NCBI GenBank assembly: GCA_002404515.1
Contig: DHJV01000157.1
Location: forward strand, 100,184 to 116,618
Direction: 5' to 3'
DNA length: 16,435 nucleotides
Source of the DNA: Lachnospiraceae bacterium UBA4711
Lineage (GTDB): Bacteria; Bacillota; Clostridia; Lachnospirales; Lachnospiraceae
The notes under the pieces were generated by a model. That model was not told the origin of the DNA, ran no database searches, and was given only the letters and a program-made list of their open reading frames with translations. Below are positions 7,550-14,071 of this stretch, one piece after another. Each line of letters begins with the position of its first letter. Position 1 is the stretch's first letter. The translations under genes and the position numbers were made by a program.

Positions 7550-7578
7550 TTGACCGCAAAAAGAATCTGTGATAAGGT
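7550..7578 (+). promoter_or_regulatory. Promoter of the leuA T-box leader
   Basis: TTGACC (7550-7555) is separated by 17 bases from TAAGGT (7573-7578). The latter is preceded by TGA, an extended -10 (TGn). The -10 hexamer alone is weak. Transcription would begin near 7585, just before the T-box stem I. The 7379-7549 stretch between ung and this promoter contains no gene that I can support. Confidence 0.55.
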
Positions 7579-7584
7579 AAGTCT

Positions 7585-7890
7585 GTAAATGCAGAGAAGA
7601 GGAATAGTAGGAATCCAAAGGATTTCAGAGAGTCGTTGGCTGGTGTGAAACGATAATCCGAAGATTTTGAACTCGCCTTGGAGCAGCCGATTGAACAGAT
7701 GTGAGACGAAGCGGTTTGACATGAGTAGATCTGGACGGAGCCTGACCGTTACAGCGGGAAGATATAGGATGCATGCATCTTTGTATCTGTGAGAGCATAC
7801 GATATGTATGAATTAGAGTGGTACCGCGTAAGAGGTTAGAATGATGAAACTTGCGTCTCTAAGTAGTTGGAGGCACAGGTTTATTTTTTT
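7585..7890 (+). promoter_or_regulatory. Leucine T-box riboswitch (specifier CUC) controlling leuA
   Basis: The T-box sequence AGAGTGGTACCGCG lies at 7815-7828. Stem I shows the expected AGTA motif (near 7604), the distal loop GGCTGGTGTGAAACG (around 7638-7651) and the specifier loop GAA-CTC-GCC. This places the specifier codon CTC (leucine) at 7672-7674, followed by the usual CTTGGAG. The TGGT bulge would pair with the ACCA end of an uncharged tRNA-Leu. An antiterminator can form from TTAGAG (7813-7818) plus GCG with CGT plus CTCTAA (7854-7862). This excludes the terminator at 7847-7890. Uncharged tRNA-Leu would therefore turn leuA on. The 5' boundary is approximate. Confidence 0.93.
7847..7890 (+). 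terminator. T-box-controlled terminator
   Basis: The arms AAACTTGCGTCTC (7847-7859) and GAGGCACAGGTTT (7870-7882) pair over 13 positions, with one mismatch and two G-U pairs. A and then seven T follow (7883-7890). The 5' arm shares bases with the antiterminator, so the two folds are mutually exclusive. Confidence 0.9.
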
Positions 7891-7908
7891 ATGTATGGAG
7901 GTAGAAAG

Positions 7909-9579
7909 ATGAAGAATTTTGAGCATTACAAGCGTGGCTATTATATGCCGCCGGTACAGAGTACAGACTGGGTAAACAAAGAATATATCGATAAGGCACC
8001 TGCATGGTGCAGCGTGGATCTGCGTGATGGTAATCAGGCACTGATCATTCCGATGAGTCTGGATGAGAAGCTTGAATTTTTCAAAGAACTGGTACGTGTA
8101 GGTTTCAAGGAAATCGAGGTTGGTTTCCCTGCAGCATCCGAGACAGAATACAAGTTCTGCCGTACATTGATTGAGGAGAATCTGATTCCGGATGATGTGA
8201 CGATTCAGGTTCTGACACAGGCGAGAGAGCATATTATCAAGAAGACCTTTGAGGCAATTCAGGGTGCTAAAAATGTCGTTGTGCATCTGTATAATTCTAC
8301 ATCTTATGCACAGAGAACACAGGTATTCAAGAAGTCGAAGGAAGAGATTCTGAAGATCGCAACAGACGGCGCAAAGCTGTTAAATGACATGGCAGATCAG
8401 TATGGTGTAAACCATCAGTTTGAGTATTCACCGGAAAGCTTTACCGGAACCGAAATCGACTATGCATTGGAAGTATGTAATGCGGTAATTGATATCTGGA
8501 AGCCGACACCGGAGCGTAAGGTTATCATCAATCTTCCTGCAACTGTTGAGATGTCATTGCCACATGTTTATGCAAGCCAGATCGAGTACATGAGCAAGAA
8601 TCTGCATGATCGTGAGAATGTTGTGCTTTCTCTTCACCCGCACAACGACCGTGGATGTGGCGTTGCAGATGCAGAGCTTGGTATCTTAGCCGGGGCAGAT
8701 CGTATCGAGGGTACTTTGTTTGGAAATGGTGAGCGTACCGGTAATGTTGATATTATCACACTTGCCATGAATATGTTTACACACGGTGTTGATCCGAAGC
8801 TGGATCTGTCTGATATTCCACATTTGACAGAGGTCTATGAGAGACTGACAAGAATGCATGTATACGAGCGTTCCCCATACACAGGCCAGCTGGTATTTGC
8901 CGCGTTCTCCGGTTCGCATCAGGATGCGATTGCGAAGGGCATGAAGTACCGTGAGAATGATCCGGATGGTATGTGGACGGTTCCATATCTGCCATTAAAT
9001 CCGGAGGATGTCGGAAGAAAATACGACGGCGATGTGATTCGTATCAACAGCCAGTCCGGAAAGGGCGGCATCGGATTCTTACTCGAGCAGAAGTATGGAT
9101 TCAATCTGCCACCAAAGATGCGTGAGGATCTTGGCTATACGGTTAAGGGCGTATCTGACCATCAGCATAAAGAGCTTTCTCCGAAGGAAGTGTTGGATAT
9201 CTTCCAGAATGAATATGTAAACCGTGAGGATACAGTCAAGCTTGTGGAGTGCCATTTCAAGCAGATCGACGGTATTCAGGCAGAGCTTACAATTCTCGTA
9301 AATGGCGAGAAGAAGGTATATCATGGACAGGGAAATGGACGTCTCGATGCGATCAGCAATGCAATCATGAAGCATTTTGATATCAAGTTTGCGCTTGTTA
9401 CATATGAAGAGCATGCATTGCAGGTAGGATCGGATTCACAGGCGTGTGCATATGTAGGATTGGAAGTCGAAGGTGTGAACGGTATTGTTTGGGGTGCAGG
9501 TATCAAATCCGATATTATTGATGCATCTGCGTATGCTTTGATCAGTGCGTTGAACCGTTCGAACCATATGAACAAATAG
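7909..9579 (+). CDS. leuA: 2-isopropylmalate synthase
   Basis: A 556-residue enzyme that condenses acetyl-CoA with 2-oxoisovalerate, the first committed step of leucine synthesis. The start at 7909 has a GGAGG site, and earlier in-frame codons lie in the terminator. The catalytic TIM barrel shows VDLRDGNQAL (about 36-45), with the metal-binding Asp, and LHPHNDRGCG (about 242-251) with the metal-binding His pair. It also has FGNGERTGNVD. The C-terminal third (from about residue 430) is the LeuA dimer domain that binds leucine for feedback inhibition. Length and the N-terminal MKNFEHYKRG match the long, yeast/actinobacterial-like LeuA class. It stands alone here, without leuB, leuC or leuD nearby, under the T-box. 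No clear terminator follows. Confidence 0.96.
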   Translation: MKNFEHYKRGYYMPPVQSTDWVNKEYIDKAPAWCSVDLRDGNQALIIPMSLDEKLEFFKELVRVGFKEIEVGFPAASETEYKFCRTLIEENLIPDDVTIQVLTQAREHIIKKTFEAIQGAKNVVVHLYNSTSYAQRTQVFKKSKEEILKIATDGAKLLNDMADQYGVNHQFEYSPESFTGTEIDYALEVCNAVIDIWKPTPERKVIINLPATVEMSLPHVYASQIEYMSKNLHDRENVVLSLHPHNDRGCGVADAELGILAGADRIEGTLFGNGERTGNVDIITLAMNMFTHGVDPKLDLSDIPHLTEVYERLTRMHVYERSPYTGQLVFAAFSGSHQDAIAKGMKYRENDPDGMWTVPYLPLNPEDVGRKYDGDVIRINSQSGKGGIGFLLEQKYGFNLPPKMREDLGYTVKGVSDHQHKELSPKEVLDIFQNEYVNREDTVKLVECHFKQIDGIQAELTILVNGEKKVYHGQGNGRLDAISNAIMKHFDIKFALVTYEEHALQVGSDSQACAYVGLEVEGVNGIVWGAGIKSDIIDASAYALISALNRSNHMNK

Positions 9580-9613
9580 ACATTTTGAATAAAATATACC
9601 ATGTTGTTTCTTC

Positions 9614-9642
9614 TTGTTTTATCTGACAGTTTGTGCTAAAAT
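9614..9642 (+). promoter_or_regulatory. Promoter for the HD-GYP-like gene
   Basis: TTGTTT (9614-9619), a 17-base spacer and TAAAAT (9637-9642) preceded by TGC form an extended -10 promoter. Transcription would start near 9649, directly ahead of an inverted repeat. The match is good by eye. Confidence 0.5.
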
Positions 9643-9650
9643 AATCTAAA

Positions 9651-9688
9651 TGTTGTGTTGTATTGTGTCGATAATACAGTTGACAACA
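9651..9688 (+). promoter_or_regulatory. Inverted repeat in the leader of the HD-GYP-like gene
   Basis: Outer arms TGTTGT and ACAACA (9651-9656, 9683-9688) enclose inner arms TGTATT and AATACA. The repeat starts just after the predicted transcript start, so it could be an RNA hairpin in the 5' leader or a protein operator. Function is unknown. Confidence 0.4.
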
Positions 9689-9730
9689 TGCGCGATAAAT
9701 GCGTAGAAAACGAGCAGGAGGAGTAACACC

Positions 9731-10825
9731 ATGATATTTGTGAAGTCGGAAGACTTGAAATATGGTATGCGTCTGGCAAAACCAATCTACAATAAAACTG
9801 GCGTTTTGCTGTATGAGCGTAATACAAGACTGACACTTCAGGGTATCGAGAGTGTAAAGAATTTCGGACTGCTTGGACTTTATATTCTGGAGCCGGCCGA
9901 ACCGGTGCCGCCGATGTCGGAGGAAGATCTGGACTTTGAGCGTTTTCAGACGATGGCAGTGTTCAGTATCCGGGAAGAGCTGGATAACATCATTGCCGGC
10001 AGAGAGCCAATCAATCTGAAGCGTCTGGCGAATGCGATCATCACGAATTATGGACGATTGGATCACAAGATTACATTTACACAGAACCTTCGTTCTACAA
10101 CGGATTATGTGTATAAGCATGTAATCAATACAGCGATTTTATGTGCACTGATTTCAGCGCAGGTGTATTATACGCCGACAGAGCAGGAAGAACTGGTATT
10201 GGCAGCGTTGTTGCATGATATCGGAAAGCTGTTATTGCCGAACAAGGTGCGTGAAAAATACGATGATTACGATACGAATGATCTGATTATTGTCAAGAAG
10301 ATTCAGAATGATGGACTGGGACTTCTCAGACCGGAGATCGGAATTGATAGTGGTGTCCGCCGAATCGTAGCCCAGATTCACCGGATGGAATATGGAAACA
10401 GCAATTTGGAACAGGGCAAGATTTTAAAGAGTACGAAGATTTTGAAAGTTGCGAATCTGTTTGATACGATGACCTGTATGAAGATCAGCGAGGAAGCGAT
10501 ATCAGAGATCGCAGCGATCAAATATCTGTTACTGAATAAAGATGAGTTCGATGAGGAGATTGTTGGAGCGCTCATCAAGAGTATCAATATCCTGACACCA
10601 GGTGTCTGTATCGAGCTTACAAACCGTGAGAAGGGACTTGTCATATCGGAGAATCCGCAGAACATTCTGCGTCCGGTTGTCTTAGGCTTCTCGACGAATA
10701 AAATTTATGATTTGAGTAATAATGGTGTATATCGGCGTTACCAGATCGTTGATATAATGAAGACTATGGATAATCGTATCAAGGTTGACCGGGAGCGATT
10801 GGAAGAGTACATGAATAAGCGATGA
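9731..10825 (+). CDS. HD domain protein, HD-GYP-like but without the GYP signature
   Basis: A 364-residue cytosolic protein. Residues 1-60 or so (MIFVKSEDLKYGMRLAKPIY and following) resemble the small beta-rich domain found at the front of many clostridial HD-GYP proteins. The core has HD-type metal residues: His130 (in DYVYKHVINTA), His162-Asp163 in LLHDIGKLLLP, and His217 in VAQIHRMEYGN. Where HD-GYP c-di-GMP phosphodiesterases have HHE...DGxGYP, this protein has IHRMEYGNSN, so the GYP part is missing. It may hydrolyse another phosphoester or be a sensor without activity. The ATG follows an AGGAGG site at a good distance. It is 151 bases after leuA with its own promoter, and its stop codon is embedded in a strong hairpin. 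Confidence 0.8.
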   Translation: MIFVKSEDLKYGMRLAKPIYNKTGVLLYERNTRLTLQGIESVKNFGLLGLYILEPAEPVPPMSEEDLDFERFQTMAVFSIREELDNIIAGREPINLKRLANAIITNYGRLDHKITFTQNLRSTTDYVYKHVINTAILCALISAQVYYTPTEQEELVLAALLHDIGKLLLPNKVREKYDDYDTNDLIIVKKIQNDGLGLLRPEIGIDSGVRRIVAQIHRMEYGNSNLEQGKILKSTKILKVANLFDTMTCMKISEEAISEIAAIKYLLLNKDEFDEEIVGALIKSINILTPGVCIELTNREKGLVISENPQNILRPVVLGFSTNKIYDLSNNGVYRRYQIVDIMKTMDNRIKVDRERLEEYMNKR

Positions 10826-10844
10826 TTGGAAGCAATTATCGCTT
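10817..10844 (+). terminator. 12-bp hairpin over the stop codon of the HD gene
   Basis: AAGCGATGATTG, loop GAAG, then CAATTATCGCTT forms 12 consecutive pairs (one of them G-U) with a four-base loop. It includes the TGA stop at 10823-10825. The bases after it (GTTCCATTTATAG) are only moderately U-rich, so full termination is uncertain. It may set the expression ratio between the two genes. Confidence 0.55.
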
Positions 10845-10894
10845 GTTCCATTTATAGAGAAATACATCCGAATCCGAACGAGGAGGTATGCAAG

Positions 10895-12022
10895 ATGGCA
10901 GAAAATATATTTAACGAAAAACAGGATTATATCGTTGCGGCGCGTGACGAGGTTATAAAACGGGATGAATACGCGGCAAATATTGACCGTATGAAACAGC
11001 AGCAGAAGAAGCTGTCAAGAAGCATTGCTTCAGAAGAAAAATCCATTGCGGATGAGATTGCAACGACGATCAAGAAGCGGCGGCAGGAGATTCAGTCGAC
11101 CTATGATGACCGGCTTGACGATAACCGTGCGCGGAAAAAGAAGGTGGCGAACAAGCGCGACAAGAAAAAAGAGGAGCGCATGGACAAACGCTATCACGAG
11201 GAGACAAAAAGCCTGCGGGAAAGCGATAAGGATCTCAAAGTTGAGATGCAGACGCTGCTGCGCAAATATAAGCTTCCATCCTTTTGTGGAAAGAAATTAT
11301 ATTTTGCATTGTTTTATGCGCGGAATGTGCGTGAGTTTGGCTTGAAGCTTCTGGCATTTATAATTGGCTTCGGAGGCATTCCGGGACTTGTGACATTTCT
11401 GGTGAAAAAACTTGTGCTCGATACAAAGAAAGATATCAACGTTGCATTCTGGTGTGCGCTCGTAGCGGCAGGAACACTGATTCTTTTATTGCTGATTTAT
11501 TTTGCAATTTACAGTAAGACAAAACTTAAACATATGGATGCGATGACACAGGCGCGGAGTATCCGGGACAAAATGATCGCGAACAGGAAACAGGCGAATG
11601 CAATCCGTCATTCCATCAACAAAGATCACGATGACAGCCAGTACAATCTGGATGCCTATGATGAGAAGATGGATGATCTGGATGCAGAGGCAGATGCCAT
11701 TGGTAAGGAAAAACAGGAGGCTCTTCGTACATTTGAGGAAGAGACGACATCCATGATCACGGAAGAAATCAATAACCGCAGACTTCCGGCATTAGAAGCA
11801 ATGAAAGAAGAAAAGGCAAGCGCGGAAAATGAAATTGCTGCGGAGGAAAAACGCTTCTCGGATCAGACACTTTTGATCGCGAATAAATACGCTGCCATTC
11901 TTGGTGAGGATCTGTGTCGGCAGGACAAGCTGGAGGAGCTGATCGCAATCATGCAGGAGGGACAGGCGGACACGGTTTCGGAAGCAATCGCGGTCTACAA
12001 AGGTCAGAAGGTGTCCAGGTAA
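10895..12022 (+). CDS. Coiled-coil protein with a central two-helix membrane hairpin, function unknown
   Basis: A 375-residue protein that I do not recognise. The start is set at 10895 by the GAGGAGG site at 10880-10886. A longer frame has no such site and would begin inside the hairpin. Residues 20-125 are a highly charged, Lys/Glu/Arg-rich helix likely to form a coiled coil. Residues 150-171 and 183-206 are two membrane helices joined by a short polar loop (VLDTKKDINV). Residues 210-325 form a second long charged coiled coil with many Glu, Asp and Ala. The last 50 residues look globular and helical. With a membrane hairpin both coiled arms would be on the same side, most likely the cytoplasm, where they could pair with each other. 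It shares the strand of the HD gene, 69 bases downstream, and overlaps the yyaC-like gene tail to tail by 19 bases. Confidence 0.8.
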   Translation: MAENIFNEKQDYIVAARDEVIKRDEYAANIDRMKQQQKKLSRSIASEEKSIADEIATTIKKRRQEIQSTYDDRLDDNRARKKKVANKRDKKKEERMDKRYHEETKSLRESDKDLKVEMQTLLRKYKLPSFCGKKLYFALFYARNVREFGLKLLAFIIGFGGIPGLVTFLVKKLVLDTKKDINVAFWCALVAAGTLILLLLIYFAIYSKTKLKHMDAMTQARSIRDKMIANRKQANAIRHSINKDHDDSQYNLDAYDEKMDDLDAEADAIGKEKQEALRTFEEETTSMITEEINNRRLPALEAMKEEKASAENEIAAEEKRFSDQTLLIANKYAAILGEDLCRQDKLEELIAIMQEGQADTVSEAIAVYKGQKVSR

Positions 12023-12570
12023 CGAATCGAATATTTGAGTGCGTTTGCAATGCAGTCTGCGAGCTGCATGACAGTGTACAGACGGGTGGATTGCAAAAGA
12101 CCCGGATGTCCACCGGACACGTTTACAATGCCGGTAATGGAGAGATCTCCGATTGCCGGCAATTTCTTTTTTACGCCTTTTCCGGGCAGGATAGGACCAT
12201 CGTTGATTGTGACAAGTCCGACGTGGGAGCTGCTTCCGAGCGACGCATCGACAGCGATGACAAATGGATTTTCATAATTGCTTTGGATATCATGTAAGGC
12301 GTCACGTATATTTAAGGCATGGACGGGCGCAGACAGACAGCCCATCACATGGAAGGCTTCACTGTAATTTAAGAGCTGTTCTCCGACGAGTGGACCGAGA
12401 CAGTCGCCTGTGGCACGGTCAGTTCCGATACATAAAATGATCGGGGTATATTGTTCAATCTCTACATCCTGCAGATATTCCAGAATACATTTTCCAAGCT
12501 CGATATGGGCATATCCCTGTGCAACATCAAAATATTGAATCCCATTTCTGCGTTCCGCTACTTCCTTCAT
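12004..12570 (-). CDS. yyaC: Spore protease-like YyaC family protein
   Basis: A 188-residue protein of the YyaC family, a sporulation protein related in fold to germination protease (Gpr) and hydrogenase-maturation-type peptidases. Visible family motifs are LCIGTDRATGDCLGPLVGE, then MGCLSAPVHALN, AVDASLGSSSHVG and PAIGDLSITGIVN. The two conserved Asp-containing loops (GTDRATGD and AVDASLG) would form the active site in relatives. The start is placed at ATG 12570, with GAGGTG just upstream; a GTG at 12576 overlaps that site. The gene runs opposite to its neighbours. Together with cotJABC it supports a spore-forming host. The exact role of YyaC is not established. Confidence 0.88.
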   Translation of the reverse strand: MKEVAERRNGIQYFDVAQGYAHIELGKCILEYLQDVEIEQYTPIILCIGTDRATGDCLGPLVGEQLLNYSEAFHVMGCLSAPVHALNIRDALHDIQSNYENPFVIAVDASLGSSSHVGLVTINDGPILPGKGVKKKLPAIGDLSITGIVNVSGGHPGLLQSTRLYTVMQLADCIANALKYSIRYLDTF

Positions 12571-12752
12571 AAACACCTCAGCCGCGTTTGCTCCTTCTAT
12601 ACTCTATGCAGAAAGTATTAACAAGTTGTTAGAAAAATAAACAAAGCTGCAATCTGTTTCCTTTTCTGTCGCAGAATACATGTTGTTGAAATAAGTTGCG
12701 GTGGAAAGCCGGATACAGGCGACAGGTTTCGAAGCACAGAAAAAGGTGTTGA

Positions 12753-12761
12753 TGCTATATT
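12753..12761 (+). promoter_or_regulatory. Extended -10 promoter for the LysM protein gene
   Basis: TGC followed by TATATT (12756-12761) is an extended -10, with no convincing -35 at 17 bases. It lies 33 bases before the ATG. The 12571-12752 stretch otherwise shows nothing that I can name. Confidence 0.35.
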
Positions 12762-12793
12762 CTATAAAACAAATTATGGAGGCGTAGCATAGC

Positions 12794-14017
12794 ATGATTG
12801 AAGTTATCTATGATAAGGACAAGGAAAAAGACAAGCAGGAATCGAACGAAAAAAATGAGCACGAGGTAAGCGTGAACCTGCGCCTGCCGAAAAACATAAG
12901 ACAGATTGGTTCTCCGGATGGACATAAGCGAATCTATATGGAAGACTATGTTGTTACATATTTGAATTATATTGCAAGGCCGGGCAGTACGCAGGCACGT
13001 GGGGCGATTCTGCTCGGTGAAAGCAGGAAATCAGATGCCGGAGATGTGATATTCATCAGTGGAGCGGTCGATGCACAGAATATCGAATTTGATATGGATG
13101 AGAGTGAATTCACACAGGAAATCTGGACGGAAATTTATGATCAGGTGAAACAGTTTTTTCCGGGACTGTCCGTGATGGGATGGTTTTTGTCACGTATGGG
13201 CTTCTCGACAGCCATCAATGACAAGATCGAGAAAATGCATGTGGAGAATTTTCCAGGAAAGGACAAGGTATTATTTATCACCGATTCACTGGAATCAGAG
13301 GATGCCTTTTATATGTATGAACACGGACAACTGGTGAAGCAGAAGGGCTACTATATTTACTATGAGAAGAATGAGGCGATGCAAAACTACATTATGAAGC
13401 AAAAGGGGGATGCCCCCTTGGAGCAGTCCGAGATTCAGAGAAAAGACGAAGAAATCGTGCGGCAATTTCGCCGCAAAAACAAAGATCTGCCGGAAAACAA
13501 AGATACCGGAGTCGGATTTGTGTATATTGCAAGTTCTTTTGTCGTACTCGCACTCCTGGCGATGGGAATCACAATTGTGAGTAACTATGACAAGATGAAG
13601 CAGATGGAGGTATCAATCAACCGGCTGGAGGTCACGGCGGATACGACAGTGGATACGGATTATGTGGAAGCGATGGCAACGACAGAGCTGCCGTCGGCAA
13701 CCAGAAATGATGCAGATACGGACACAGCGACAACGGAGGGAAATGCATCTGATCCGGCGCAGCCGGACAGTGCGGTTACAACGGAAGTTTCTGCAGAACC
13801 TGCCGCGACAGAAGCAGTGACAACGGAGACGATATTGCCGGCGTCGGCAGAACAGGATCAGTATTATATTATCCAGGAGGGGGATTCGCTAAGCTCCATT
13901 GCATTTACACGGTATGGAGACGCGGATCTGGCAGCGAAAATCGCAGAGGTAAATGATATTGGAATTGATGACAACATCTTTGTTGGACAGAAAATACTCC
14001 TACCAAACCTCCGGTAA
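12794..14017 (+). CDS. Membrane protein with an N-terminal MPN/JAB-like domain and a C-terminal LysM domain
   Basis: A 407-residue protein with one membrane helix at about 240-263. The N-terminal 239 residues should be cytosolic and the rest outside. After the helix come a short helical stretch, a Thr/Ala/Asp-rich linker (about 280-352) and a LysM peptidoglycan-binding domain at 356-404 (YYIIQEGDSLSSIAFTRYGD to VGQKILLP). The N-terminal part reads like an MPN/JAB1 fold: IYMEDYVVTYLNYI, GAILLGE, FISGAV, then GWFLSRMGFSTAINDKIEK, FPGKDKVLFITDS, and GYYIYY. Where active JAMM enzymes have HxHP and a later Ser...Asp, this has FLSRMGFS without histidines, so it would be a non-catalytic version. LysM and the helix are certain; the MPN assignment is from pattern only. 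The GGAGG site is 11 bases before the ATG. It leads a three-gene envelope cluster. Confidence 0.85.
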   Translation: MIEVIYDKDKEKDKQESNEKNEHEVSVNLRLPKNIRQIGSPDGHKRIYMEDYVVTYLNYIARPGSTQARGAILLGESRKSDAGDVIFISGAVDAQNIEFDMDESEFTQEIWTEIYDQVKQFFPGLSVMGWFLSRMGFSTAINDKIEKMHVENFPGKDKVLFITDSLESEDAFYMYEHGQLVKQKGYYIYYEKNEAMQNYIMKQKGDAPLEQSEIQRKDEEIVRQFRRKNKDLPENKDTGVGFVYIASSFVVLALLAMGITIVSNYDKMKQMEVSINRLEVTADTTVDTDYVEAMATTELPSATRNDADTDTATTEGNASDPAQPDSAVTTEVSAEPAATEAVTTETILPASAEQDQYYIIQEGDSLSSIAFTRYGDADLAAKIAEVNDIGIDDNIFVGQKILLPNLR

Positions 14018-14020
14018 ATG

Positions 14021-14029
14021 TGCTATACT
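14021..14029 (+). promoter_or_regulatory. Extended -10 promoter for the DUF5711-type gene
   Basis: TGC plus TATACT (14024-14029) directly after the preceding stop codon forms an extended -10. No good -35 is present. It could add transcription of the two downstream genes beyond read-through from the LysM gene. Confidence 0.4.
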
Positions 14030-14071
14030 TTGTTAGATTATGGAATTGTATATTAGTATAGAGGAAATGCA

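Noticed and set aside
7766..7777. Perfect 12-base palindrome GATGCATGCATC
   Set aside because: It lies within the T-box leader between stem I and the T-box sequence and is most simply part of that RNA's folding; alternating GCAT can arise by chance.
7813..8286. Minus-strand open frame of 157 codons
   Set aside because: It covers the T-box terminator and the start of leuA in antisense; no start signal and no family resemblance.
9542..10120. Minus-strand open frame of 192 codons
   Set aside because: It runs opposite the end of leuA, the promoter region and the HD gene; its composition is not protein-like and it has no binding site.
12004..12022. Overlap of two genes tail to tail as a possible antisense control element
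   Set aside because: A 19-base overlap of convergent coding ends is common in compact genomes and shows no further structure.
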